Below are positions 55,435 to 64,000 of a stretch of DNA of 64,000 bases, piece after piece. The notes under the pieces were generated by a model. That model was given only the letters and a program-made list of their open reading frames with translations, had not been told where the DNA came from and did no database searches. Every line of letters begins with the position of its first letter. Positions within the stretch are counted from its first letter, which is position 1. Location: NCBI RefSeq assembly GCF_023078355.1, contig NZ_CP095552.1, positions 5,022,001 through 5,086,000 on the forward strand, given 5' to 3'. This DNA is from Gordonia hongkongensis. Its GTDB lineage: Bacteria > Actinomycetota > Actinomycetes > Mycobacteriales > Mycobacteriaceae. Position numbers and translations under genes: made by a program.

Positions 55435-56576
55435 CCGATCGTTGGACCACCCCGGCCGACATCGCCATCAAAGCCAGACGCCGCTGGGACGACGGGACGC
55501 TGCTCCGGACGTTTGCGAACCGAGAACCATTCGAGCCCATCGAGATTCCGCTGCGCGGGCCCACCGCGTCGCAGATAGGAGCAGATCTCGGCGCCGCTCG
55601 CGACTGGGTCACGGCGTTGGACGGCGGACGTCGTGGCGACACCAGGTACTCCCTGGTCTGGCAAACAATCGGCGGCCGGCACGTCGGGCGTAACACGCTT
55701 CCACGACGGGCGATCATCTCCACCTATGAGCAGGCGTGGGCACTTCTGAACGTGAAGGCAGCGGTACAGCCGTTCGAGAGGTTGCTCGAGCTCGCCGCCG
55801 ACGATCCCGCGGTCCACGCGTGGCTGTTCCAGAACCCGTTTCGCGCAATAGATCTGGCATCGGAGTTTCCTCGACTGATCGACGCGCACCGATGGCTCGA
55901 CACGCATCGGGACTCCCGACGCTTCCTGCGTCAGATCAGCGCACCTGGGGTCGACACCAAGTTCACCGAAAGGCACCGGGGAGTCTTGGCGTCGATACTC
56001 GGAGTGTCGTCGACGGCGTCCGGTTTCGTGACCGGGCTGGGTTTGCAGACGAAACCAGAGTTCGTGAGACTGCGACCGTCACCGTCGCTGGGACTTCTCG
56101 AGCACGTTTCGGAGGTGAGCCTCCGAGCTGACGAGCTCACCCGGATCGACTTGCGTCCCTCGCGCGTCCTGGTCATCGAGAACGAGATCACCTATCTCAG
56201 CGTCGATGTTCCAGCCCACGGAGCCGTGTTCTGGGGCAAGGGATTCGAGATCGACAGAATCGGGCGCCTTCCCTGGCTGACCGACGTGCCTGTTCGGTAC
56301 TGGGGTGACCTCGACACACACGGCTTCGCGATTCTCGACCGGCTACGTGCCTGGCTTCCGCAGACCGAATCGATCTTGATGGATCGCGAAACATTGTTCG
56401 CGCATCGCGATCGATGGGTTACCGAGCCGAGCCCCACCACAGCCGCACTCCGCCACCTCTCACCCGCAGAACACGACCTGTACGCCGACCTCGCGGACGA
56501 CTCGCTCGGTGAGCGGGTTCGGCTCGAGCAAGAACGCATCGACTGGGCGTGGGCTCTGGAGCACCTCGAAAGGTAG
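55431..56576 (+). CDS. jetD: JetD, Wadjet type I nuclease (DUF3322/DUF2220, Toprim)
   Basis: This 381-residue nuclease subunit cuts the DNA trapped by JetABC. The N-terminal half is DUF3322 (WTTPADIAIKARRRWDDGTL). The C-terminal half is a topoisomerase VI-like Toprim: VLVIENEITYLS gives Glu250 and RYWGDLDTHGFAILDRLRAW gives the DxD pair Asp293/Asp295. All metal ligands are intact. The start is GTG 55431, overlapping the jetC stop. It ends 14 bp before the convergent gntR gene, so the defence island ends here. Confidence 0.93.
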   Translation: MTDRWTTPADIAIKARRRWDDGTLLRTFANREPFEPIEIPLRGPTASQIGADLGAARDWVTALDGGRRGDTRYSLVWQTIGGRHVGRNTLPRRAIISTYEQAWALLNVKAAVQPFERLLELAADDPAVHAWLFQNPFRAIDLASEFPRLIDAHRWLDTHRDSRRFLRQISAPGVDTKFTERHRGVLASILGVSSTASGFVTGLGLQTKPEFVRLRPSPSLGLLEHVSEVSLRADELTRIDLRPSRVLVIENEITYLSVDVPAHGAVFWGKGFEIDRIGRLPWLTDVPVRYWGDLDTHGFAILDRLRAWLPQTESILMDRETLFAHRDRWVTEPSPTTAALRHLSPAEHDLYADLADDSLGERVRLEQERIDWAWALEHLER

Positions 56577-56590
56577 ACGTGTGCCGACGA

Positions 56591-57340
56591 TCAGATCTGC
56601 CACTGCACCGGCTGGGAGATGATGTCGCGGAGCCGTCGGCGGTAGTACCGGGCGGACTCCTGGTTGAAGACGTCCATCGCGGCCGCGGTGGCCTCGACAT
56701 CGCGAGCGCGCATGGCGTCGAGGATGTCCTGCTGGAGTTCGAAGGCCGCGAGCCGCGTCGCGATGGGATGCTCGACGGGTTCGGCGTCGCGAACGAGCAG
56801 CCACAGCGTCTCCATGACCACCCGCAGTGCGGGATTGCCCGCCGCCTCGTACACCCCGCGCTGGAATGCGGCGTTGTTCTCCTGGAAGTTGGCGTGGTCC
56901 TCGGGATGGTCGCGCATCCGGTCCAGTGCCCGCTGCATCGACTCGATCTGCTCGTCGGTGACGTTCTGCGCCGCGGCCCGCGCGACCATCGGTTCGAGCA
57001 TCAACCGGACGTCGATGACATCACTGATGTTCGCGCCGTTGATCTGGAGGAACAGCTTCATGATGTTGCCGAGCGAATCGAGTTCGGGCCGTTTGGCTAT
57101 GGGCCCGCCGCCGATTCCCGCCTTGATCGTCACGAGGTCTCGGCTCTCGAGGAGCCGCAGTGCCTCACGCACCGTCGTGCGTGCCACGCCGAACTCGCTG
57201 ACCATCTCCTTCTCGGTCGGCAGGCGCTGACCCTCGACGATGCCACCGCTGAGGATCTGATCGGCCACCATGTTGGCCACCCGCGCGGACATCTTCTGCC
57301 CGCGCGGCTGCCGGGTGGCGGGCTCGTCGGCGACGGTCAT
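56591..57340 (-). CDS. GntR family regulator, FadR/FCD subfamily
   Basis: A regulator of 249 residues. The winged helix is in residues about 20-85 (ILSGGIVEGQRLPTEKEMVS, then GVARTTVREALRLLESRDLV), and the helical FCD ligand domain follows (DVIDVRLMLEPMVARAAAQN, HANFQENNAAFQRGVYEAAG, NPALRVVMETL). FCD members bind organic acids or acyl-CoAs, often with a metal. It is divergent from the enoyl-CoA hydratase gene; TGTGTACATATTTT in the gap (57475-57488) matches palindromes at 24806 and 61218, so it may control several acid-catabolic operons in this window. Start at ATG 57340. Confidence 0.88.
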   Translation of the reverse strand: MTVADEPATRQPRGQKMSARVANMVADQILSGGIVEGQRLPTEKEMVSEFGVARTTVREALRLLESRDLVTIKAGIGGGPIAKRPELDSLGNIMKLFLQINGANISDVIDVRLMLEPMVARAAAQNVTDEQIESMQRALDRMRDHPEDHANFQENNAAFQRGVYEAAGNPALRVVMETLWLLVRDAEPVEHPIATRLAAFELQQDILDAMRARDVEATAAAMDVFNQESARYYRRRLRDIISQPVQWQI

Positions 57341-57474
57341 GCGGCTCCCGTGTCTCGGCTGATCGGTCGGTGCCGACACCTTACCCGCCCGCACCTGCTC
57401 TCTAGTTCGGATCGGGGCGGCAATGGTCGCCCTCGAACGATCGGTGCGGTGGCGAGACGACCCGTCGTCGTAAC

Positions 57475-57488
57475 TGTGTACATATTTT
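57475..57488. promoter_or_regulatory. Second TGTACATA operator-like site
   Basis: TGTGTACATATTTT contains the TGTACATA core of the 24806-24819 palindrome. It lies 90 bp before the ech start and about 137 bp before the gntR start, in the divergent promoter gap. Only one arm is perfect. Confidence 0.45.
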
Positions 57489-57576
57489 GCTCGCTCGATT
57501 ACCGTGAGTCCCGTTCCGTTCGTTCGCGCCGGGGCCCCGACCGCCCGTCGGCGCAGTCCACGACAGATAGGCACCC

Positions 57577-58350
57577 ATGCAGACCACCTCCCCGGCCTCC
57601 GGGAACCTCTCCGTCACCGTGCACCAGCCCGGTATCGCACTCGTCGAGCTCTCGCGGGGCAAGGTCAACGCCATCGACGGGCAGATGTACGAGGACATCG
57701 CGGCGACGTTCGACGCGCTGTCCGACGACCAGGACGTGCGCGTGATCGTGCTGACCGGTCAGGGCCGCATCTTCAGCGCGGGCAACGACATCAACGAGTT
57801 CCGGACGATGTCCACTGTCAGCGGCGACATCGCGATGCGGCGGGCCCGGCGGGCGCTGTTCAGCGTGCGCGAGTGTCACCTCCCCGTGGTGTCCGCGGTG
57901 AACGGCCCGGCCCTGGGAAGCGGGTTCGGACTCGTCGCGCTCTCCGACCTCGTGGTCGCGTCCGAACGCGCCACCTTCGGACTGCCCGAGATGAACGTCG
58001 GGGTCCTCGGCGGTGGTCGCTTCACCGCCCGCATGTTGCCCCAGCAGGCGATGCGCCGCATGTTCCTCACCGCCGAACCGGTCGACGCGTCGACCCTGGA
58101 GCGGTGGGGAGCACCGCTCGAGGTCGTCGCCCACGACGATCTCCTGGAGATCGCGACCGCCCGCGCGCGCTCCATCGCGGAGAAGAGCAGGCACGCCATC
58201 GTGCTCGCCAAACAATCCCTGAACGGCTGCGAAGATCTCGACATCCGTCGCGGTTACGAGCTCGAGCAGTCCTTCACCGTGCGACTGTCCGAACACCCCG
58301 ACTCCAAGACCGCGGTGGAGGCCCAGGTCGCCGACCTCGCACGCAAGTGA
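57577..58350 (+). CDS. Enoyl-CoA hydratase/isomerase (crotonase superfamily)
   Basis: The crotonase-fold enzyme here has 257 residues. VIVLTGQGRIFSAGNDINEF and PVVSAVNGPALGSGFGLVAL form the oxyanion hole; FGLPEMNVGVLGGGR keeps the Glu of the second catalytic position, but the first catalytic Glu (the E of the usual 'GG.E' or CEL motif) is replaced in SGFGLVALSD. It may therefore be an isomerase, hydrolase or specialised hydratase of the superfamily instead of a standard beta-oxidation hydratase. Divergent from the GntR regulator and a likely target of it. A hairpin follows the stop. Confidence 0.85.
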   Translation: MQTTSPASGNLSVTVHQPGIALVELSRGKVNAIDGQMYEDIAATFDALSDDQDVRVIVLTGQGRIFSAGNDINEFRTMSTVSGDIAMRRARRALFSVRECHLPVVSAVNGPALGSGFGLVALSDLVVASERATFGLPEMNVGVLGGGRFTARMLPQQAMRRMFLTAEPVDASTLERWGAPLEVVAHDDLLEIATARARSIAEKSRHAIVLAKQSLNGCEDLDIRRGYELEQSFTVRLSEHPDSKTAVEAQVADLARK

Positions 58351-58353
58351 CGA

Positions 58354-58388
58354 CGTCGGGTCCGCGCCATCGGGACGCGGACCCGACG
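58354..58388. terminator. Bidirectional-type hairpin between ech and pyc
   Basis: CGTCGGGTCCGCG (58354-58366) pairs perfectly over 13 bp with CGCGGACCCGACG (58376-58388) around 9 nt, between two convergent genes; it can serve both. Confidence 0.7.
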
Positions 58389-58395
58389 CACCGCG

Positions 58396-61046
58396 TCAGT
58401 CCGTCGCGATGGTCAGCAGGAGATCCCCGCCGTCGACCTCGGTCGATCCCGACACCGTGACACGCTGCACGATCCCGGTGACCGGCGCGGAGATCGAGGC
58501 CTCCATCTTCATCGCCTCGATCGTGCCGATCGGTTCACCCCGGCGGAGTTCGTCGCCCTCCTTCACCGACAGCGTCACCACACCGGCGAAGGGTGCGGCG
58601 AGTTGCCCCGGGAGGGCGGGGTCGGCCTCCTCCGCGGTGCGTGTCGTCGACTCGACCGAGCGGTCGCGCACCCGAACCGGCCGCAGTTGCCCGTTGAGGA
58701 TGCAGAGCACGTTGCGCATCCCGGACTCGTCCGGGTCGGAGATCGCCTCGAGCCCGATGAGCAGTTCGACGCCCTTCTCCAGCTCCACGCGATGTTCCTC
58801 GTCCTGGCGCAGGCCGTAGAAGAACTGGTTGGTGGACAGCCGAGACGTGCCGCCATAGGTCTCGCGGTGCTCGCGGAACTCACGATTCGGTCCGGGGAAC
58901 AGCAACCGGTTGAGCGCATCACAACGCTCCGCCGACGTACCGGCGAGCGCCGCGAGGTCGCTCTCGGTCAGGGCGGTCACCGGGCGAGGGTCGGTGCGGC
59001 CCTCGAGGGCGCGCGTGCGGAGCGGCTCCGGCCACCCGCCCGCGGGCTCGCCCAGATCGCCCCGCAGGAAATCCACCACCGAGTCCGGGATGTCGTAGGC
59101 CGTCGGATCGTCCGCGAACTCGGCGGCGCTCGCGCCGGCGCCGACGAGTGCCAGCGCGAGATCGCCGACGACCTTCGACGACGGTGTCACCTTGATCAGT
59201 CGCCCGAGCACGGTGTCGGCGCCCGCGTAGGCCGCCTCGATGTCCTCGAACCGGTCCGCCAGCCCCAATGCCAGGGCCTGCTGCCGCAGGTTGGACAGCT
59301 GGCCGCCGGGGATCTCGTGGGCATAGACCCGGCCGGTGGGTGCCGGCAAGCCCGTGTCGAACGGCGAGTACGCCGCCCGGACCGCCTCCCAATATGGCTC
59401 GAGAGCGCAGCAGGCCGCGAGGTCGATCCCGGTGTCGCGGTCGGTGTTCGCCGTCGCGACGACGATCGCCGACAACGGTGGCTGACTCGTCGTGCCGGCC
59501 AGCGGTGCGCTCGCCCCATCCACCGCGTCCACCCCGGCCTCCCAGGCGGCGAGGTAGGTCGCCAGCTGCCCGCCGGCGGTGTCGTGGCTGTGCAGATGGA
59601 CGGGCAGGTCGAACCGCCGTGCGGTCGGTTCACGGTGACGTCGGCGAGATACCGCAGAATCCGGGTACCGCGGTCGGCGGAGGCGTGCTGCTCGAGCAGG
59701 TCCGGTCGGGATTCGATGAACGAGGTGGTGACCCGCCACGCGCCGAAGTCGTCGTCGGCGAGAACCGCCTGCAGGAACGGGATGTTGGTGGCGACGCCCC
59801 GGACCCGGAACTCGGCGATCGCACGACGTGCGCGCGCCCGCGCGGTCTCCAGGTCCCGGCCGCGACAGGTCAGTTTCACGAGCATCGAGTCGAAGTGGGA
59901 GCCGATCTCGGACCCCAGGCCGACGCTCCCGTCCAGACGGACACCCGAGCCACCGGGCGTGCGGTAGGCGGTGATCCGCCCGGTGTCGGGCCGGAAGCCG
60001 TCGGTCACGTCCTCGGTCGTGATGCGGCATTGCACTGCCGCGCCGCGGATCTCGATCGAATCCTGGGTCAGTCCCAGCTCCCGCAGCGTCGCACCGGATG
60101 CGATCTGCATCTGGGTGGCGACGAGGTCGACGTCGGTGATCTCCTCGGTGATCGTGTGTTCCACCTGAATGCGCGGGTTCATCTCGATGAACACGTGCCG
60201 ACCGTCGGAACCGAGCAGGAACTCTACGGTCCCGGCGCAGGTGTACCCGATGTGCCTGGCGAAAGCCACTGCATCCGAACAGATCCGATCACGGACAGCC
60301 GGGTCGAGCGCGGGTGCGGGGGCCACCTCGACGACCTTCTGGTGGCGGCGCTGGAGCGAACAGTCGCGTTCGTAGAGATGGATGACCTCGCCGGTGGCGT
60401 CCCCGAGGATCTGCACCTCGATGTGCCGGGCGTCGACCACCGCCCGCTCCAGGAAGACCGTGCCGTCACCGAAGGCCGTCGTGGCCTCGCGCGAGGCCGC
60501 CTCGATCGCCCCGCGAAGCCGCGACGGCTCATCGACGCGACGCATGCCGCGCCCGCCACCACCGGCGACCGCCTTGACGAACAAGGGCAAACCGACCGCA
60601 TCAGCCGCGGCCACGAGCTCGTCCACATCACTCGACGGGGTCGACGAGGTCAGCACCGGGAGACCGGCCTCGGCGGCGGCCGCCACGGCCCGGGACTTGT
60701 CGCCGGCGAGTTCGAGCACCTCGGCGGACGGGCCGATGAAGGTGATCTGCCGGGTCGCACACGCACGGGCCAACTCGGCGTTCTCGGAGAGGAAGCCGTA
60801 CCCGGGGTACACCGCATCGGCTCCGGACGTCGCCGCGACGCGGACCATCTCGTCGACCGAGAGGTACGCGCGGACCGGATGCCCGCGTTCGCCGATCTCG
60901 TAGGCTTCGAACGCCTTGGCCCGATGAACGGAGTTGCGGTCCTCGTGGGGGTACACGGCCACCGTGCTCGCGCCGAGCTCGACCGCGGCACGAAAAGCCC
61001 GTACCGCGATCTCGCCTCTGTTCGCGACCAGCACCTTCTCGAACAT
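58396..61046 (-). pseudogene. pyc: Pyruvate carboxylase gene with internal deletion and frameshift
   Basis: The ends match actinobacterial pyruvate carboxylase, the middle is gone. From ATG 61046, FEKVLVANRGEIAVRAFRAA to GTRILRYLADVTVNRPHG is a complete biotin carboxylase domain. At 59612-59630 the sequence jumps, in another frame, to RFDLPVHLHSHDTAGGQLAT and the rest of the carboxyltransferase domain, ending with the biotin carrier (GTIEAMKMEASISAPVTG). Against the M. tuberculosis enzyme (about 1127 residues) roughly 730 bp are missing, including the carboxyltransferase TDTT.RDAHQSL strand and the carboxylated Lys motif KDMAGLL. No active pyruvate carboxylase can result from this reading. 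The start has AAAGGAAA just upstream. An assembly error must be excluded. Confidence 0.85.
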
Positions 61047-61154
61047 GGGTTTCCTTTCGTCACCGGATGCGCCGGAAGTAGCCACGCGAGAAGCGGGCGG
61101 CGCGGGAAGGATGTGACCCACATCCCTGGGCCTAAACGTCAGGTTACTCTACTC

Positions 61155-61170
61155 TAAGTAAAGTTACTTA
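61155..61170. promoter_or_regulatory. 16-bp palindrome upstream of pyc
   Basis: TAAGTAA (61155-61161) and TTACTTA (61164-61170) form a perfect inverted repeat over 2 nt, in an unusually AT-rich stretch; GGTTACTCTACTC just upstream adds a weak extra half-site. It looks like an operator for pyc. The binding protein is unknown. Confidence 0.5.
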
Positions 61171-61217
61171 GCGCCGCGACTGGCGGAGTCTTTACCCTCA
61201 AACTGCTGAGAAATATC

Positions 61218-61254
61218 TATGTACATGTTTCCATCTGTCGCAGGTTTCTATAGT
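61218..61254 (+). promoter_or_regulatory. Third TATGTACAT site and -10 of the PEP-enzyme gene
   Basis: TATGTACATG (61218-61227) resembles the palindrome at 24806-24819. TATAGT (61249-61254) is a near-consensus -10, so the site covers the -35 region, as expected for a repressor. The predicted start near 61261 leaves a 36-nt leader with GAGGAGGAA (61285-61293) before ATG 61297. Confidence 0.5.
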
Positions 61255-61296
61255 GTGACTTGACATACAGCCTGTCACCTCGATGAGGAGGAACAC

Positions 61297-63051
61297 ATGA
61301 GTGACGAGCAGTCCGCGGGGGCGGTCGACATCGATCGCTGGATCACCGACTGGGAGTTCAGCAGCCGATACCCGGTGTACACACGCGCCAACGCCGGCGA
61401 AGTGCTGCCCGACCCGTCGAGTCCGCTGAACGTCACGATGGTCTGGAACAAGGGCCTCAACATCGGCTGGCGCCAGGGCTACGTCGACAACCTCGGCACT
61501 CACCTTGCCGAGGAGATCGACGAGGTGATGCCCGAGATCATCGGCAACTTCGGCGGCTACCACTACACGAACTTCTCGATGACCGAGCTCAACGGCGCCC
61601 GGCTCCCGGGGCTGACCGTGCCGGTGTGGAACAGCCTGTGGGTGGGCGACCATCCCGACATCCCCGAGTACGTACCCAAGCCGGGCGACGAGAACGCCGA
61701 ACTGACGGCCGGTCTCGCCGAGAAGACCGCCTGGGCTCTCACGACCGATGAGTTCCCCGAAGCCGAGGAGGCCAAGCGCCGCGCCGACCGGGCACGCGAC
61801 CAGCGTCCCGATCTCGCCGCGATGAGCGATGCCGAACTCGTCGAGCACGCTCGTTCGCTGCTCCCCGACCTCATCTACTGCTACGCCTATCACCCGGTCA
61901 CCACGACGCTGTCGACGATGGGTCCGGCCGTGGCCGGTCAACTCCTCGAAACCATCGGCGAGGCAGACAAACTCGGCGATCTGCTCAGCGGACTGGGCGG
62001 CGTGGACTCGGCCGCCCCGTCGTATGCGATGTGGAAGCTCGGGCGCCTCGTCGCCGGTTCGTCCGAACTGACCGGGATATTCGACGACGGGCTCGCCTCC
62101 GCCCTCGACGCGATCACCGCGAGTGACTCCGCCGACGCCGCGAGGTTCCGGGAGGAGTTCGACGACTTCCTCTACCGCTACGGCTCGCGCGCACCGAACG
62201 AATGGGACATCCGATCGGACAGCTGGGAGACCAAACCCGTGCTGGCGCTGATGGCCATCAACGGGATGCGCAGCAGCCCGGCGGAGGCCGATCCCGAAGC
62301 GATCCTGCGCCGCAATCAGGACAAGCGTCTCGCACTCACCGAAGAGCTCGCCGCCAAGATGCCCGACGCGGAGTCGGCCACCGCGTTCCGCAACGCGGCG
62401 AAGTCGATCACCAAGTTCATGCCGTGGCGGGAGCGCACGAAGACCGCATGCGTGAAGATCATGGGTGAGATGCGGGCCGCCCTCTACGAACTCGGACACC
62501 GGATGGTCGGACGCGGGATCATGGACGACCATCACGACATCACGATGCTCGTCGACGACGAGCTCGATCGTTTTGTCGCCGAACCCGAGTCGTTCGCGGA
62601 CACCATCAAGGAGCGACGCGAGCAGTATCTCGCCCTGTTCGATCTGCAACCGCCGTTCTTCCTGTTCGAACCGCTCCCCCTCTCGCAGTGGCCCCGGCGC
62701 ACCGGGCAGCGGGTGGACCCCGCGGTGCCCGGTGACGTCCTCTCCGGAGTCGGCGGCGCCCCGGGCGTCGCCCGGGGACGTGCGCGAATCCTGCACGACC
62801 CGTACGAGGCCGAGCAGCTGGAGGAAGGCGACATCCTCGTCGCGCCGCAGACCGATCCCGCCTGGACGCCGTTGTTCGTCTTCGCGGGCGGTGTCGTCGT
62901 GAATGTCGGCGCGACGATCACCCACTCGTCCATCGTGTGTCGTGAGCTCGGAATCCCCTGCGCCGTATCGGTTCAGGACGCGACGGCCCGCATCCCGGAC
63001 GGCGCGATGATCGAGGTCGACGGCAATACCGGGTCGGTGACGATCCTCTGA
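61297..63051 (+). CDS. PEP-utilising enzyme, swivelling-domain subunit without ATP-grasp
   Basis: A protein of 584 residues. The last 90 residues are the PEP-utilising mobile (swivel) domain: GVARGRARILHDPYEAEQLE, DILVAPQTDPAWTPLFVFAG and THSSIVCRELGIPCAV, whose His is the phosphate carrier in PEP synthase-like enzymes. The first 480 residues are helical and like the middle part of PEP synthase/rifampin phosphotransferase-type proteins (VWNSLWVGDHPDIPEYVP, RYGSRAPNEWDIRSDSWETK), but no ATP-grasp domain is present. It may need a separate ATP-grasp subunit, as phenylphosphate synthase does. The stop overlaps the next gene by 1 bp. Confidence 0.75.
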   Translation: MSDEQSAGAVDIDRWITDWEFSSRYPVYTRANAGEVLPDPSSPLNVTMVWNKGLNIGWRQGYVDNLGTHLAEEIDEVMPEIIGNFGGYHYTNFSMTELNGARLPGLTVPVWNSLWVGDHPDIPEYVPKPGDENAELTAGLAEKTAWALTTDEFPEAEEAKRRADRARDQRPDLAAMSDAELVEHARSLLPDLIYCYAYHPVTTTLSTMGPAVAGQLLETIGEADKLGDLLSGLGGVDSAAPSYAMWKLGRLVAGSSELTGIFDDGLASALDAITASDSADAARFREEFDDFLYRYGSRAPNEWDIRSDSWETKPVLALMAINGMRSSPAEADPEAILRRNQDKRLALTEELAAKMPDAESATAFRNAAKSITKFMPWRERTKTACVKIMGEMRAALYELGHRMVGRGIMDDHHDITMLVDDELDRFVAEPESFADTIKERREQYLALFDLQPPFFLFEPLPLSQWPRRTGQRVDPAVPGDVLSGVGGAPGVARGRARILHDPYEAEQLEEGDILVAPQTDPAWTPLFVFAGGVVVNVGATITHSSIVCRELGIPCAVSVQDATARIPDGAMIEVDGNTGSVTIL

Positions 63052-64000
63052 TGGCGATGACTGACGGCGCCCGCGGCACGACGATCGGGCTCGCCCTCCC
63101 CCAGCTCGGCGAGCACGTCGATGCCGCGGCCGTCCGCGACTTCGCGGTGGCCGCCGAGCAACTCGGATTCACCGGACTGTGGGCGCAGGAACACCTCTTC
63201 TACTCCGAGCAGAACGCGTCGGTCTACGGTGGCCGGCACACCACGGCGGTGCACCCCGCCTACCGTTCGGTGCTCGGGGCCACCGAGCTCATGGCATTCG
63301 TCGCGTCGTGCACCCGGCGGGCGCTGATCGGGAGCAGCATCCTGGTTGCCGGGTACCACCGCCCGGTAGAGCTCGCTCAGCGTCTGGCCACTCTCGACGT
63401 GCTCTCCGGCGGACGTCTCGTCGCCGGGCTGGGCGTCGGCTGGTCCGACGAAGAACATCGACTCATGGACGTCGACCCCCGGACGCGCGGGCGCCGGATG
63501 GACGAACTCGTCCGCGCCGTCCAGGCGTGCTGGGGACCGGATCCCGTCGAGTTCGACGGGGAGTTCTTCACCATCCCGACCTCCACCGTGCGGCCGAAGC
63601 CGGTCCAGACACCACATCCGCCGCTGCTGTCCGGGCTGCGGTCGGAACGCGGTCTCGCCCGCACCGCGGCACTGTTCGACATCTGGAATCCCAGCAGCGG
63701 CACAGCCGAGGCCCTGCAAGCCCAGCTCGACGGGATGGCCGCGCAGCGTCCCGCCGGACGGGCCCCGGTCCGGCTGTTCCTGCGGTCCTACCTCCAGCGC
63801 CCCACCGACCCGGTGGGATCCGGCGGACAGGGCATCGACGGTGTGGCCGCCGATATCGCCACCGCGAAGGCGGTCGGTGCGGAACACTTCATCATCGAAT
63901 GCAATTTCTCCGACGACATCCGGTCGCCGGAGGACTGGGCCACCATGCCCGAGCGGCTGGCGCCGCTGATCCAACTCGTGCGCGACGACAGCTCCGCGGT
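63051..64000 (+). CDS. LLM-class flavin/F420-dependent oxidoreductase (cut at window end)
   Basis: 316 codons are visible and the gene runs off the right edge. Translated by hand: TTIGLALPQLGEHVDAAAVR and LGFTGLWAQEHLFYSEQNAS open a luciferase-like TIM barrel, LDVLSGGRLVAGLGVGWSDE and the FDGEFFTIPTSTVRPKPVQ region are the LLM signature, and PPLLSGLRSERGLARTAALF follows. Such enzymes in mycolic-acid bacteria use F420 or FMN to oxidise or reduce many substrates. Its ATG at 63051 overlaps the stop of the PEP-utilising gene, so the two form an operon. Confidence 0.88.
   Translation, partial: MAMTDGARGTTIGLALPQLGEHVDAAAVRDFAVAAEQLGFTGLWAQEHLFYSEQNASVYGGRHTTAVHPAYRSVLGATELMAFVASCTRRALIGSSILVAGYHRPVELAQRLATLDVLSGGRLVAGLGVGWSDEEHRLMDVDPRTRGRRMDELVRAVQACWGPDPVEFDGEFFTIPTSTVRPKPVQTPHPPLLSGLRSERGLARTAALFDIWNPSSGTAEALQAQLDGMAAQRPAGRAPVRLFLRSYLQRPTDPVGSGGQGIDGVAADIATAKAVGAEHFIIECNFSDDIRSPEDWATMPERLAPLIQLVRDDSSA

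Noticed and set aside
59196..60030. Two overlapping genes at the pyc locus
   Set aside because: The overlapped part of each frame is out-of-frame noise; homology switches once, at 59612-59630, which is a single deletion/frameshift and not two genes.

Overview
The window is about two-thirds G+C and reads like the chromosome of a mycolic-acid actinobacterium (order Mycobacteriales); Gordonia or a close relative is my best guess. This is inference from gene content: a mycothiol-dependent maleylpyruvate-isomerase-like enzyme, a DUF5313 protein, a PknK-type kinase, PlsB next to HAD-PlsC and WS/DGAT, an LLM-class flavin/F420 oxidoreductase, several FadD/FadE/CaiB enzymes, a DUF222-HNH (13E12-type) gene, and several -10 boxes sitting about 7 nt before a start codon, as in leaderless actinobacterial transcripts.

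Layout. 1-12.6 kb: 5' part of a PhaC-like alpha/beta hydrolase, a DJ-1/PfpI protein, an OPT transporter with a mycothiol-dependent enzyme, TetR and a Tat-exported cholesterol-oxidase-like GMC flavoenzyme, SDR, DUF5313, MarR coupled to a CaiB-type CoA-transferase, catalase and CinA. 12.7-16.7 kb: a two-gene RNA repair operon, hen1-pnkp. 16.7-28.1 kb: fatty-acid and organic-acid metabolism (FadD, a DUF222-HNH gene, an acyl-CoA ligase/two acyl-CoA dehydrogenase operon divergent from an MHS-type transporter), DUF808 and TauE. 28.3-37.7 kb: a divergent polyol regulon with a SorC regulator and ABC importer on the minus strand and two polyol dehydrogenases plus a xylulokinase on the plus strand. 37.8-49.3 kb: a methyltransferase, a large inverted array of short repeats, an aldo/keto reductase, PknK-like kinase, CspA, PlsB, and a HAD-PlsC-WS/DGAT triple fusion for glycerolipid assembly.

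49.3-56.6 kb is a defence island: a Phd/PIN toxin-antitoxin pair followed after 37 bp by a type I Wadjet plasmid-defence operon, jetABCD. jetC, the SMC-like ATPase, carries a frameshift, so the system as sequenced should be inactive unless this is a sequence error. 56.6-64 kb: an FCD-type GntR regulator, an enoyl-CoA hydratase, a pyruvate carboxylase gene with an internal deletion and frameshift (pseudogene), a PEP-utilising swivel-domain protein, and the start of an LLM-class oxidoreductase.

The points I would check first are the Wadjet/toxin-antitoxin unit with its broken jetC, the deleted pyc, a TATGTACATA-like palindrome in front of three metabolic operons that may mark the regulon of the GntR protein encoded here, the Hen1-Pnkp operon, and the 370-bp inverted repeat array at 38.67-39.04 kb. 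No tRNA, rRNA, CRISPR array, insertion sequence or replication origin was seen.
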